A DNA stretch of 64,000 nt from Pseudomonas sp. B21-015 (GCF_024749285.1 NZ_CP087196.1:6262001-6326000), one strand, 5' to 3'. Shown: positions 43,578-52,462, counted from the first letter of the stretch. Notes: a model not told the origin generated them from the sequence alone. Numbers and translations are program-made.

Positions 43578-45653
43578 ATGACCGAGTTGTCGCAAGTGTC
43601 GGTGACGGCACTCAAGGGGGTCGGCGAAGCCATGGCCGAGAAACTGGCCAAGGTCGGCCTGGAGAACCTCCAGGACGTGCTGTTCCACCTGCCGTTGCGC
43701 TATCAGGACCGCACCCGTGTGGTCCCGATCGGCCATTTGCGACCCGGGCAAGACGCAGTCATCGAAGGCACCGTCAGCGGTGCCGACGTGGTCATGGGCC
43801 GGCGCCGCAGCCTGGTTGTCCGTCTGCAGGACGGCACCGGCGGGCTCAGCCTGCGCTTCTACCACTTCAGCAACGCCCAGAAAGAAGGCCTGAAACGCGG
43901 CACGCGCATTCGCTGCTACGGCGAAGCGCGGCCCGGTGCGTCGGGGCTGGAGATCTACCACCCGGAATACCGCGCCATCACCGGCGACGAACCGCCGCCG
44001 GTGGATGAAACCCTGACCCCGGTCTACCCGCTCACAGAAGGCCTGACCCAACAACGCTTGCGTCAGTTGTGCATGCAAACCCTGACCCTGCTCGGCCCCA
44101 GCAGCCTGCCCGACTGGCTGCCGACCGAACTGGCCCGGGACTACCAACTGGCACCGCTGGCCGATGCGATCCGCTACCTGCATCACCCGCCCGCCGATGC
44201 CGACGTCGACGAACTCGCCCTCGGTCATCACTGGGCCCAGCACCGTTTGGCCTTCGAAGAACTGCTGACCCATCAACTGTCCCAGCAGCGCCTGCGCGAG
44301 AGCATGCGTGCCTTGCGCGCGCCGGCCATGCCGAAAGCCACCAAGCTGCCCGCCCAGTATCTGGCCAACCTCGGCTTCACCCCAACCGGCGCCCAGCAAC
44401 GGGTCGGCAACGAAATCGCTTACGACCTCAGCCAGCACGAACCGATGCTACGGCTGATTCAGGGCGACGTTGGCGCCGGCAAAACCGTGGTCGCCGCCCT
44501 CGCCGCGCTGCAAGCGCTGGAGGCCGGTTATCAAGTCGCACTGATGGCGCCCACCGAAATTCTCGCCGAGCAGCACTTCATCACCTTCAAGCGCTGGCTC
44601 GAACCGCTGGGCATCGAAGTCGCGTGGCTGGCCGGCAAGCTCAAGGGCAAAAACCGCGTCGCCGCGCTGGAGCAAATCGCCAGCGGTACGCCCATGGTGG
44701 TCGGCACCCACGCGCTGTTCCAGGACGAAGTGCAGTTCAAGAACCTGGCGCTGGCAATCATCGACGAACAACACCGCTTCGGCGTGCAACAGCGCCTGGC
44801 ATTGCGGCAGAAAGGCGTCGGCGGGCGGATGTGTCCGCACCAGCTGATCATGACCGCCACGCCGATTCCCCGGACGCTGGCCATGAGCGCCTACGCCGAC
44901 CTCGACACCTCGATCCTCGACGAACTGCCGCCCGGCCGCACCCCGGTCAACACGGTGCTGGTCACCGACACCCGGCGCGTCGAAGTGATCGAACGGGTGC
45001 GCGGCGCTTGTGCCGAAGGGCGACAGGCCTATTGGGTGTGCACGCTGATCGAAGAGTCTGAAGAGCTGACCTGTCAGGCCGCCGAAACCACGTATGAAGA
45101 CCTCACCGCCGCCCTCGGCGAGTTGAAAGTCGGCTTGATCCACGGGCGCATGAAGCCCGCCGAGAAAGCTGCGGTGATGGCCGAGTTCAAGGCCGGCAAC
45201 CTGCAACTGCTGGTCGCCACCACCGTGATCGAAGTCGGCGTCGATGTGCCCAACGCCAGCCTGATGATCATCGAAAACCCCGAGCGCCTCGGGCTCGCGC
45301 AGCTGCACCAACTGCGTGGCCGTGTCGGTCGGGGCAACGCCGTCAGCCATTGCGTGCTGCTTTACCATCCGCCGCTGTCGCAGATCGGCCGTCAGCGGCT
45401 GGGCATCATGCGCGAAACCAACGATGGTTTTGTCATCGCCGAAAAAGACCTCGAACTGCGCGGCCCCGGCGAAATGCTCGGTACGCGCCAGACCGGCCTG
45501 CTGCAATTCAAGGTCGCCGACCTGATGCGCGACGCCGACTTGCTGCCCGCCGTGCGCGACGCCGCCCAGGCCTTGCTCGAACGCTGGCCGGATCACGTCA
45601 GCCCGCTGCTCGACCGCTGGCTACGCCATGGGCAGCAATACGGCCAAGTGTGA
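43578..45653 (+). CDS. recG: ATP-dependent DNA helicase RecG
   Basis: 691 residues, the family length. The N-terminal wedge/OB domain is followed by superfamily 2 motifs: Walker A GDVGAGKT, motif II DEQH (in AIIDEQHRFGVQQR), motif III MTATPIPRTLAMS. Motif V/VI includes VIEVGVDVPNASLMIIENPE and QLRGRVGRG. It remodels stalled replication forks and branch-migrates Holliday junctions. It is almost contiguous with oxyR and probably co-transcribed. Confidence 0.97.
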   Translation: MTELSQVSVTALKGVGEAMAEKLAKVGLENLQDVLFHLPLRYQDRTRVVPIGHLRPGQDAVIEGTVSGADVVMGRRRSLVVRLQDGTGGLSLRFYHFSNAQKEGLKRGTRIRCYGEARPGASGLEIYHPEYRAITGDEPPPVDETLTPVYPLTEGLTQQRLRQLCMQTLTLLGPSSLPDWLPTELARDYQLAPLADAIRYLHHPPADADVDELALGHHWAQHRLAFEELLTHQLSQQRLRESMRALRAPAMPKATKLPAQYLANLGFTPTGAQQRVGNEIAYDLSQHEPMLRLIQGDVGAGKTVVAALAALQALEAGYQVALMAPTEILAEQHFITFKRWLEPLGIEVAWLAGKLKGKNRVAALEQIASGTPMVVGTHALFQDEVQFKNLALAIIDEQHRFGVQQRLALRQKGVGGRMCPHQLIMTATPIPRTLAMSAYADLDTSILDELPPGRTPVNTVLVTDTRRVEVIERVRGACAEGRQAYWVCTLIEESEELTCQAAETTYEDLTAALGELKVGLIHGRMKPAEKAAVMAEFKAGNLQLLVATTVIEVGVDVPNASLMIIENPERLGLAQLHQLRGRVGRGNAVSHCVLLYHPPLSQIGRQRLGIMRETNDGFVIAEKDLELRGPGEMLGTRQTGLLQFKVADLMRDADLLPAVRDAAQALLERWPDHVSPLLDRWLRHGQQYGQV

Positions 45654-45731
45654 GCACTGTCGCAGTTTCTGGACCCTGGCTTCAAACAAGCTGGTTATAC
45701 TCCTGCAATTGTTTGCAAACGGATACAGACC

Positions 45732-47132
45732 ATGACCGACGTTGCCCTCGCACCCGCCACCCCGCACGCTCCGTCGGTTATTCGGCTACTGCTTGGCAAG
45801 CTGGGCATCGCCTACGAAGAAGTCCTCGACCATCACGGCCTGAACACCGCGCGTAAAGTGCAGGCTGTTTTGCTGGATGACGCCGTGGGCGCGCTGATGG
45901 TGTTGTTCCCACAGAACCAACTGCTGGACCTCAACCGCCTCGCCGAACTCACCGGCCGCCGATTGACCGCCGTCTCCACCGAGCGCCTGGAAAAGATGCT
46001 CGGCAAACACAGCCTGAGCCTGCTGCCCGGCCTGCCGGCGCTCACCAGCTCGCCGTGCCTGTATGAAGAAAGCCTGCTGCGCGAACCGACGTTGCTGATC
46101 AACTCGGGCGAGCCGGGCGTGCTGCTGGAAATCACCAGCGACGATTTCAAAACCATGCTCACCAAGGCCAGCGCCGCCAACTTCGGCGAAGCCGTGAACA
46201 GCATCCGCCCGAACCTCGACCGCCCCGACGATGACCGCAAGGAAATCACCCAGGCCGTGCAAGCGTTCACCGCGCGGCGCATTCAGCAACGCCTGGAAGC
46301 GACCATCGAAATTCCGCCGCTGGCCGAAACCGCGCAGAAAATCATCAAACTGCGGGTCGACCCCAACGCCACCATCGACGACATCACCGGCGTGGTCGAA
46401 ACCGACCCGGCCCTGGCCGCACAAGTCGTCAGCTGGGCAGCGTCGCCGTACTACGCCTCGCCGGGCAAGATTCGCTCAGTGGAAGACGCCATCGTGCGGG
46501 TGCTGGGTTTCGACCTGGTGATCAACCTGGCGCTGGGCCTGGCCCTGGGCAAAACCCTGAGCCTGCCCAAAGACCACCCGCAACACACCACGCCGTACTG
46601 GCAGCAATCGATCTACACCGCCGCCGTCATCGAAGGCCTGACCCGCGCCATGCCCCGCGCCCAGCGCCCGGAAGCCGGCCTGACCTACCTCGCCGGCCTG
46701 CTGCACAACTTCGGCTACCTGCTGTTGGCCCACGTATTTCCGCCGCACTTCTCGCTGATCTGCCGCCACCTGGAGGTCAACCCGCACCTGTGCCACAGCT
46801 ACGTGGAACAACACCTGCTGGGCATCAGCCGCGAACAGATCGGCTCATGGCTGATGCGCTACTGGGACATGCCCGAAGAACTGGCCACCGCCCTGCGCTT
46901 CCAGCACGACCCAAGCTACGACGGCGACTACGCCGAATACCCGAACCTCGTGTGCCTGGCCGTACGCCTGCTGCGCAGCCGCGGCATCGGCTCCGGGCCG
47001 GATGAAGACATCCCCGATGCCCTGCTGGAACGCGTCGGCCTGACTCGTGACAAGGCCAACGACGTGGTCAGCAAAGTCCTCGAAGCCGAAGTGCTGCTGC
47101 GCGAACTGGCTTCGCAATTCAGCCAGGCCTAA
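45732..47132 (+). CDS. YbaK-type aminoacyl-tRNA deacylase domain fused to HDOD domain
   Basis: 466 residues. Residues 1-160 resemble the YbaK/ProX editing fold (LLLGKLGIAYEEVLDHHGLN; VQAVLLDDAVGALMVLFPQN). Residues about 195-420 are an HDOD domain (IEIPPLAETAQKIIKLRVDP; ETDPALAAQVVSWAASPYYA; LTYLAGLLHNFGYLLLAHVF). It is a common Pseudomonas fusion. The HDOD part lacks HD-phosphohydrolase catalytic residues and probably serves in signalling. Whether the YbaK part still hydrolyses mischarged tRNA cannot be judged. Confidence 0.87.
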   Translation: MTDVALAPATPHAPSVIRLLLGKLGIAYEEVLDHHGLNTARKVQAVLLDDAVGALMVLFPQNQLLDLNRLAELTGRRLTAVSTERLEKMLGKHSLSLLPGLPALTSSPCLYEESLLREPTLLINSGEPGVLLEITSDDFKTMLTKASAANFGEAVNSIRPNLDRPDDDRKEITQAVQAFTARRIQQRLEATIEIPPLAETAQKIIKLRVDPNATIDDITGVVETDPALAAQVVSWAASPYYASPGKIRSVEDAIVRVLGFDLVINLALGLALGKTLSLPKDHPQHTTPYWQQSIYTAAVIEGLTRAMPRAQRPEAGLTYLAGLLHNFGYLLLAHVFPPHFSLICRHLEVNPHLCHSYVEQHLLGISREQIGSWLMRYWDMPEELATALRFQHDPSYDGDYAEYPNLVCLAVRLLRSRGIGSGPDEDIPDALLERVGLTRDKANDVVSKVLEAEVLLRELASQFSQA

Positions 47133-47135
47133 AAG

Positions 47136-47202
47136 CATCGCGGGCAAGCCACGCTCCCACAGGATTTAGGCGATCCCTGTGGGAGCGGGCTTGCCCGCGA
47201 TG
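47136..47202. repeat. REP doublet, family 'GGGAGCGGGCTTGCCCGCGA'
   Basis: Inverted pair (left arm with a one-base change, AAGCCACGCTCCC) after the YbaK-HDOD gene. Confidence 0.85.
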
Positions 47203-47236
47203 AATTCCCCGCCGATCTACCTGATCACCACAACCC

Positions 47237-47373
47237 CTGTGGCGAGGGAGCTTGCTCCCGCTCGACTGCGCAGCAGTCGCAACCCAGCCAACGCGGTGTG
47301 TCAGATACAACCGAGGTCTCAGGCTTCAGGGCCGCTTCGCAGCCCAGCGGGAGCAAGCTCCCTCGCCACAGGA
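47237..47373. repeat. REP-like inverted pair, family 'GGCGAGGGAGCTTGCTCCCG'
   Basis: Arms TGTGGCGAGGGAGCTTGCTC and the inverse lie about 90 bases apart. It sits directly after another REP family, so two families stand in tandem between convergent genes. Confidence 0.85.
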
Positions 47374-47386
47374 TTAATCATCGACC

Positions 47387-47770
47387 TCAAGCCTCAGGCT
47401 TAGCCTTCTTCGGCTTCAAATACTTGGTCAACCCCTGAAACCAGATCACCAGCGCCGGGTTGCCCTTGATCTGAATCGACTTGTCCTGAATCCCCGTCAT
47501 AAACGCCAACTGCTTGTTCTTTGCCTGCATCGTGGCAAAGCCATACGCCGCGTCCTTGAACGCAATCGCAAACGCCGGCTCCGCATACACCCCAGCCTTG
47601 CTGGTAATGCGCTGATCCTTCACCACGAAATGCCGAGCCACCTTCCCGTCCAGGGTCTGTAACTGAAACACCAACGCCTTATCACCCAACTGCTGCTGAA
47701 ACGAAGGATTAGTCCGACTGGCCTTACCCATCAACAAACCCAGCATCCACAGAAGAAAACGAAATTTCAT
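47387..47770 (-). CDS. SCP2-like sterol-carrier-fold protein
   Basis: 127 residues from the ATG at 47768-47770, with GAGG nearby; a GTG two codons upstream is less likely. The pattern of short strands and the segment KAGVYAEPAFAIAFKDAAYG, FATMQAKNKQLAFMTGIQDK, SIQIKGNPALVIWFQGL resembles SCP2 domains, which bind hydrophobic ligands. The C-terminus is Lys-rich. The N-terminus (KFRFLLWMLGLLMG) is hydrophobic and may attach it to the membrane. Role unknown. Confidence 0.7.
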   Translation of the reverse strand: MKFRFLLWMLGLLMGKASRTNPSFQQQLGDKALVFQLQTLDGKVARHFVVKDQRITSKAGVYAEPAFAIAFKDAAYGFATMQAKNKQLAFMTGIQDKSIQIKGNPALVIWFQGLTKYLKPKKAKPEA

Positions 47771-47914
47771 GCGCACAGCCTCAAAAGAAAAATGAACGGC
47801 CGGCGCAGTGTAGCCGCTTCAAGCCAGAACGCCACCATCGAGTTGCGTTAGAAGAAGATGAACCGCTTTTCCCGCATGATGACCGCCAAGTCACACGTTA
47901 CCTCCTCCACCTTG

Positions 47915-47968
47915 ATCGTTCCCACGCTCCCGCGTGGGAATGCATCCCGTGACGCTCCGCGTCACACC
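47915..47968. repeat. Interspersed hairpin repeat (TTCCCACGCTCCCGCGTGGGAA)
   Basis: Two consecutive hairpins, TTCCCACGC-N-GCGTGGGAA and GTGACGC-N-GCGTCAC. I recall this composite as scattered in P. fluorescens-group genomes. A fourth REP-like family in the window. Confidence 0.7.
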
Positions 47969-48000
47969 CAACACCCGCCCTACACCTGAAGAAACACATT

Positions 48001-48038
48001 TCTGTAGGAGCTGCCGAAGGCTGCGATCTTTTGATCTT
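48001..48038. repeat. Single REP unit, family 'GATCGCAGCCTTCGGCAGCT'
   Basis: A lone copy (TGTAGGAGCTGCCGAAGGCT plus GCGATCTTTTGATC) without its inverted partner. Confidence 0.8.
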
Positions 48039-48057
48039 GATGCCCTCAAACCTCTGG

Positions 48058-48125
48058 GAAATTTCCTTCAAAACGCCGGGCTGTCCATGAACTAGGCAGC
48101 CCTCACCTTCACCGATAACCTCTGT
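48058..48125. repeat. Sequence fragment shared with 59669-59732
   Basis: Both places carry ATTTCCTTCAAnACGCCGGG, then CTGTnCATGAACTA and, after a short variable part, TTCACCGATAACCTCTGT. In one frame both read like FLQxAGLxMN...FTDNLC, suggesting remnants of the same unknown coding sequence. This copy has an in-frame stop. Confidence 0.6.
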
Positions 48126-48355
48126 TCGTCACCGCAAAATCGGTGATTCGGACGTGCAAGTCCGGCCTGGTGCACAATCGTTTATGGCTATTCATCGAGT
48201 GTTTTCTTATGCTCGCGAATCGTTATGGCGACTGTGCGTGGGAGACCTTCGGGTCTGCCGGATACTCCGGGCCGGTCTTGCACACCTATGCACAGTTGCC
48301 ACCTCTTTCGAAGTGCGAGCGAAACGGTGTCAGCTCCTATTACCGGAAGATACCT
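48126..48355 (+). promoter_or_regulatory. Hairpin-rich leader of the DUF6124 gene
   Basis: The 230 bases before the start codon contain three clean hairpins: TCACCG/CGGTGA (48129-48146), CGGAC/GTCCG (48149-48164) and GACC-TTCG-GGTC (48244-48255, a stable UUCG loop). The repeat CCGGATACTCCGG follows at 48258-48270. Together they look like a structured 5' leader. Possible roles are translational control or a ligand-sensing RNA; no known riboswitch class is recognised. Confidence 0.45.
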
Positions 48356-48736
48356 ATGATCAAGCCAACACCGAATCCCCCAGAAAACCCAGCCACATCC
48401 CCCTACGAATCCTTCGATTCCAGAAAACTCCACGAAGCCGCCGAACGCGCCCTCGACCACCATTTCGCCCCGCCACCCAACGAAAAACCCAAGCGCAAAG
48501 GCAAGCTCTTCACCGTCTCCCCCGACATCGACACCGAAGCCCTCCTGGCCAACGCCTCAGAAGACCTGAAGTCCATCAGCGCCATCGCCGCCGACCTGGC
48601 TGATGACATCGACGGCACCCGCCGCTCAGTCGCCCTGGCGCTGAGCAGAATGGCCGATGGGGTGCAATTGTTAGTGGAGAGAGCACTGGATCACATTGAT
48701 TCGCCGAATCCGGCGGAGCATCGGGCGAAGGCATAA
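48356..48736 (+). CDS. DUF6124 family protein
   Basis: 126 residues from the ATG at 48356 (GGAAGA ribosome-binding site); the long open frame before it is leader DNA. The family opening is unmistakable (IKPTPNPPENPATSPYESFD, then SRKLHEAAERALDHHF). A helical second half follows (DTEALLANASEDLKSISAIA). The family is, to my knowledge, restricted to Pseudomonas and uncharacterised; several paralogs per genome are usual. It is followed by a strong terminator. Confidence 0.88.
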   Translation: MIKPTPNPPENPATSPYESFDSRKLHEAAERALDHHFAPPPNEKPKRKGKLFTVSPDIDTEALLANASEDLKSISAIAADLADDIDGTRRSVALALSRMADGVQLLVERALDHIDSPNPAEHRAKA

Positions 48737-48753
48737 AGGGACCACAGAAAGAA

Positions 48754-48776
48754 AAAGGGGACGTTGAGTCCCCTTT
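48754..48776. terminator. Terminator after the DUF6124 gene
   Basis: AAAGGGGAC-GTTGA-GTCCCCTTT, a perfect 9-bp stem between convergent genes. The GGGGAC arms resemble the tips of the P-family palindromes at 61-64 kb. Confidence 0.8.
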
Positions 48777-48791
48777 CTCAATGATCTCGAC

Positions 48792-49214
48792 TCACCACTG
48801 ACAGCCTGTCTCTGGTGACGCCTCCATGCTGATATCTTGATCGAACGAATACTTCTTGCCGGATTTGTAATTCGTGTAGGTCATCCCATAGATACGAGCC
48901 CCCTGACTGACCATCTCATACTCACCCGTCAGCGCCCCCTCGGAAACTTCCACCCAAGTTGTCGTGAATTCATAGGGCCGATCCTCTGCCAGGATTTCTT
49001 GCTCGGTGCTTCGATGGACTAGAGAAATGGCCTTCTTCGACTTGCTATACCTAACCCCCGCGCCGCCCCATTGGGTGACCGAGTCGTAATAGGTTCTGAA
49101 TTCGAAATTGATGTTTTTGCCTTCCAGCGAACGGAAACAAGAGACCTGTGTTGTGATCTCACTGCGGGCCGTCAGCGGCAATACCAACAACAGCATTAAA
49201 AATAACCTCTTCAC
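48792..49214 (-). CDS. Putative exported protein, unknown function
   Basis: 140 residues from a GTG at 49212-49214, preceded by AGAGGG at good spacing; an ATG six codons upstream lacks a ribosome-binding site. The signal peptide (KRLFLMLLLVLPLTARSE) is followed by a compact domain with two Cys (TTQVSCFRSLEGKN and ending ETGCQW) that could form a disulfide. I recognise no family. It is the last gene of a seven-gene minus-strand run of putative exported proteins (53814 down to 48792). Confidence 0.7.
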   Translation of the reverse strand: MKRLFLMLLLVLPLTARSEITTQVSCFRSLEGKNINFEFRTYYDSVTQWGGAGVRYSKSKKAISLVHRSTEQEILAEDRPYEFTTTWVEVSEGALTGEYEMVSQGARIYGMTYTNYKSGKKYSFDQDISMEASPETGCQW

Positions 49215-49277
49215 CAATCCCTCTGATCTCATTTTTTTGAAAACGATGACGTGCTCTCAGTAGCGCTTACCGCATGT

Positions 49278-50276
49278 CTAAAGTGAAAAATCCGAGACCT
49301 CTGCAAGCCGCCAACATTGCCCACGAACAAACCGGTACTCGAAGACATAATCGGTATTCGGCTTCTGCAGGATCGCCGTGGCGTTGTTGCCCCGCTCTTC
49401 CTTGACGGTCAACGTAAGACCATCGACCTCTCGTTTCACGCGATCCGGGATGATTGGAAACTTGATCTGATCGCCGCTGACACTGCGCTTTTCCATCTCA
49501 GGCTCGGGATCGCCGGCCACGGTGGTGACCATTTGCAGCGGCTGTTGTACGAATGCTTTTTGCACGTCTGTGCGCTCGGAGAAGGCTGCGAGGAACGTGG
49601 AAAATTCGGTTGAGGGACAAGTGACATTAGCCACGTCACCACCGGTTTTCAGAGGTTCTCGGATCAGGCCAAGTTGTTGTTTCTGATCCGCAATCATCTT
49701 TTCATCCTGGGCCGCCAGAAACTTCTTAATACTCGCAGCATCTTTGTATGCGCACTCCACGTCTATCCCTTTATCCAAATCGCGACCTTCGTAACAGTTC
49801 TGCAATTCCGGGGGATAGGCATTGCCGCGAAGAAACTCCAACGACAATCGGTCGCCATTCTTCACGAGGTGCAGCTCTTGGGTTGAATAGGAAACACCTT
49901 GGAATCCATTGTTCGACTCAGGTGTTTCCGTCAGAACAAACATGGACTTCCCCGCTCGCTCAGGGAATTTGCGCTCGAAGAAGAACACCGAGGCAATTTG
50001 TTCGCCTTCGACCTTCCACACATAATTCAGCGAAGGCTTCACCGCATTCATGGGTGCGTAGAAAATTTCAGCATCAGGCACATGCACGCCCCCAACCAGA
50101 CCTTTAAGGTTGTTCTTCAAAAAGAACACCGTGATCTTTTGATCACCCAACGAAGCAACCACCGGCGGATGCAGCTCGCCGATGGTTTGTGGGTCACTTG
50201 CCGATGCCGGTTGAGCCGACAAACCGACCATGCATCCGAGCGCAGCAATAAAACTTAAGAGCCTGGCCAATTCCAC
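49278..50276 (-). CDS. Putative exported protein with YKDAASIK motif
   Basis: 332 residues from a GTG at 50274-50276 with AAGGAAG before it. A signal peptide (LLSFIAALGCMVGLSAQPAS) precedes a region with paired Cys (LQNCYEGRD and VECAYKD). Around residue 185 lies AYKDAASIKKFLAAQ, which recurs as FAYKDAASIKAYVKKHL at the end of the 59777-60316 protein. A second half (VTCPSTEFSTFLAAFSERTD onward) looks like a separate domain ending in QCWRLAEVSDFSL. No known family. 44 bases separate it from the LprI-like gene. Confidence 0.75.
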   Translation of the reverse strand: MELARLLSFIAALGCMVGLSAQPASASDPQTIGELHPPVVASLGDQKITVFFLKNNLKGLVGGVHVPDAEIFYAPMNAVKPSLNYVWKVEGEQIASVFFFERKFPERAGKSMFVLTETPESNNGFQGVSYSTQELHLVKNGDRLSLEFLRGNAYPPELQNCYEGRDLDKGIDVECAYKDAASIKKFLAAQDEKMIADQKQQLGLIREPLKTGGDVANVTCPSTEFSTFLAAFSERTDVQKAFVQQPLQMVTTVAGDPEPEMEKRSVSGDQIKFPIIPDRVKREVDGLTLTVKEERGNNATAILQKPNTDYVFEYRFVRGQCWRLAEVSDFSL

Positions 50277-50320
50277 CCACTTCCTTATTGATCAATCTTC
50301 AAATGTTTACGCTGATGGTT

Positions 50321-51076
50321 TCACGCTGCCTCAGGTGCGCCGCACTTCAGTTCTTTGATTTGCTCATTCTGAATCGGAATCACGCATGAGAGCTGCTTCT
50401 CTCCGTCCCCACGAAGCTCGAACAAGCTGAGCGTCAGGTGTAAACCATCGGCAGCAAATGCATGATCCTCAAACAAGGCACTGGCATAGCCATCCCAAAA
50501 CGATTTGCCGTCAAAACTGCAAAACCGCTCGGAGGACAGCACTCTCCAGCCGCCGTTGGGCGCCAGAATCTGAACCGTCAAACAAGGGCTGCCAAAGGTG
50601 CTGACATAACGCGCCACGACATCGCCGAAGCGCTGGGAGCCGGACAGGAACACCTTGTTGAGATCAACCACATTACCCGGTTCATCCGCGACGATAGTGT
50701 CCAGATAAGCCGCACGCTCCAGGCTCATTCTGGCCATGCAGTTGTTGATAGTCGTAACATGCAGCGCCACACCGGGCTCGCTTTCCGTGGCTTCGAGCGG
50801 GCACGTGGTGTCGCGCAGCTTGATCCACGCGCGTTGGGCCTCTCTGGCCATCGCCATCAACGCCTTGCCCTGTTCAGGGTCGCGCCGCTGCTGAGACTCG
50901 AACCGCGCAAGCAGTTTCTTGTAACTAGCATTGAGCTGTGCGTCGGCTTCTTTGCGTGCCGCTTCCACGCACAGATCGATCTGCCAGCTCACGGTGGTCT
51001 CTTTGCATTCGTCCTTGGCCATCGCGATGGAGGCAAACAGGCATCCAAAGGAAAACGCGATAAACCGGATTAACAT
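50321..51076 (-). CDS. LprI-like (DUF1311) exported protein
   Basis: 251 residues from the ATG at 51074-51076; a TTG two codons upstream is possible. After a signal peptide ending AMAKDE, residues 20-105 match the DUF1311/LprI domain: ECKETTVSWQIDLCVEAARK, EADAQLNASYKKLLARF and EAQRAWIKLRDTTCPLEA with the conserved Cys pattern. LprI of Mycobacterium tuberculosis is reported to inhibit lysozyme, but most members are uncharacterised. A C-terminal domain (RFGDVVARYVSTFGSPCLTV, VLSSERFCSFDGKSFWDGYA) is of unknown type. It follows the TPR-like gene by two bases. Confidence 0.85.
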   Translation of the reverse strand: MLIRFIAFSFGCLFASIAMAKDECKETTVSWQIDLCVEAARKEADAQLNASYKKLLARFESQQRRDPEQGKALMAMAREAQRAWIKLRDTTCPLEATESEPGVALHVTTINNCMARMSLERAAYLDTIVADEPGNVVDLNKVFLSGSQRFGDVVARYVSTFGSPCLTVQILAPNGGWRVLSSERFCSFDGKSFWDGYASALFEDHAFAADGLHLTLSLFELRGDGEKQLSCVIPIQNEQIKELKCGAPEAA

Positions 51077-51078
51077 GT

Positions 51079-51927
51079 TCAATTTTTCAGTCCCTGATTT
51101 TCAGATCGCGCAGTTACGCGTTGCGGAATTTTCTGCGCCTTGCCTTCTGCGCTCATCGCGTCGCGGTACTGGCGGTAATAGCGCTGCGCTTCGTCCTTGC
51201 GACCAAGGCGCCACAGTGAATCAGCCATGTTCAACATCAACACCGTGCGCTTGCCGACCGCCTCGACGCCTCGATAAAACTTCAGTGCGAACTCATCGTT
51301 ACCGCCCTCGGCCAGGTAAAAACCCAGGTCGTTGAACGCCTGAACATTTTGCGCCGGGGGATGACACGCCATGTAGGATTCCGGACTTAAAAAGCTCAGG
51401 CTCCATTCGATGGACTCTGCGCGGGACTGCGCCGGCTCGATGCCCGAGACATGTTTCAGCAGGTCCTTTGGGGACTGCGTCTCCAGGGCGGGATTGAGCA
51501 CTTCGCCGTCTGCGGAAACCCACTGATTGCCCACCCATTTACCGACACAAAAGCTGGCAGAACGCTCAGCCAGCACGCAGCCGGTCTCCATCGAGATCAC
51601 ATCGCAATGCTGTTGCGATACCAGTTTTTCTTCACCACTCTCGACCGACAACATGCCGAAGCTCACCGGGTCGAGCAACAAGGTTTTCTTGTCAGGACTG
51701 AGCCAGTCGGAGTGCCCATCGGCGCCAACGTCGGAGCCGAAGAGTGGGAAGGTTTTGCCGTTTGCGGTGAACCAGGCGGTCGCCGACTCCACACCGGGCA
51801 TCGTCCATTTTGTCGCTCGAAACGTCACTGTGCGCCCGTCGATACCGACTATTGGCGGATCTTCGGCAAAGGCACTGGCGGCGATGAACAGACTGCCGAT
51901 CATCAGCACCCACTTAAGGCTGGCCAT
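51079..51927 (-). CDS. Putative exported protein with TPR-like C-terminus
   Basis: 282 residues, ATG at 51925-51927. The signal peptide (KWVLMIGSLFIAASAFAEDP) is followed by a beta-rich part (GWxSADGEVLNPALETQ-type strands) with Cys at QQHCDVISMETGCVLAERSA. Near the C-terminus two TPR-like helical hairpins occur (AFNDLGFYLAEGGNDEFALK and LNMADSLWRLGRKDEAQRYY). Family unknown. It overlaps the upstream gene by 14 bases, so it is translationally coupled. Confidence 0.75.
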   Translation of the reverse strand: MASLKWVLMIGSLFIAASAFAEDPPIVGIDGRTVTFRATKWTMPGVESATAWFTANGKTFPLFGSDVGADGHSDWLSPDKKTLLLDPVSFGMLSVESGEEKLVSQQHCDVISMETGCVLAERSASFCVGKWVGNQWVSADGEVLNPALETQSPKDLLKHVSGIEPAQSRAESIEWSLSFLSPESYMACHPPAQNVQAFNDLGFYLAEGGNDEFALKFYRGVEAVGKRTVLMLNMADSLWRLGRKDEAQRYYRQYRDAMSAEGKAQKIPQRVTARSENQGLKN

Positions 51928-52462
51928 AGCCGATCCTTTTCACTGCAGGGCTTTCCGATTGCAGTTGTCTCTTCGTGACGCCATACACCTTGATCAGCTC
52001 TTCCCAGGAACCCTTCGAACCAAAAGAGCGCTGGTTATTATCGAAGCTGTATTGCTCCAGTCGCCCGGCTGTCGAGTAATAACCGCGCCACTCCGGGCAG
52101 GCACCGCAACCGCCGTAGCCGCCGATTGAAACAAGGCTGCCCTTGCTGCCTGTCACGCAATCCATCGCCACCACCACGTTGTTCAACATCTTCGTCTTCG
52201 TACCGTCGGACGTGAGTTGTAAAACTTTGCCAATATTACGCCGAAGTACTTTGCCGCCGATGTTGATGGTCTGGTCGGAACAGACCGGGATTACATGGGT
52301 TTCCGTGTCTTCCACCGTTACTGTTCGGCAAGACGAGACCAGCACCACTTCGACGCCGCCACACTGCATCACATCGCGCTGGGTATAAGCATCCGCTGGC
52401 GCAGCGAAAGCCGGGAACGAGAGCAGCAATGACAGGCCGCCGGCAAAAAAAAGCTGATTCAT
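51914..52462 (-). CDS. Putative exported Cys-rich protein
   Basis: 182 residues from the ATG at 52460-52462 (AAGGA upstream); the frame before it is rejected. The signal peptide (FFAGGLSLLLSFPAFAAPAD) precedes a domain with six or more Cys (VMQCGGVEVV, SSCRTVTVED, IPVCSDQ, MDCVTGSKG, GGYGGCGACPEW), suggesting several disulfides in the periplasm. No family is recognised. It lies between an unknown exported-protein gene and the TPR-like gene. Confidence 0.75.
   Translation of the reverse strand: MNQLFFAGGLSLLLSFPAFAAPADAYTQRDVMQCGGVEVVLVSSCRTVTVEDTETHVIPVCSDQTINIGGKVLRRNIGKVLQLTSDGTKTKMLNNVVVAMDCVTGSKGSLVSIGGYGGCGACPEWRGYYSTAGRLEQYSFDNNQRSFGSKGSWEELIKVYGVTKRQLQSESPAVKRIGYGQP

Noticed and set aside
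48160..48176. Sequence GCCTGGTGCAC similar to the tRNA-Arg 3' end as an attachment site
   Set aside because: Only 11 bases match, there is no integrase or second copy nearby, and it lies inside the hairpin-rich leader.
48143..48355. N-terminal extension of the DUF6124 protein
   Set aside because: The frame is open but the family start and ribosome-binding site are at 48356, and the upstream DNA forms hairpins.
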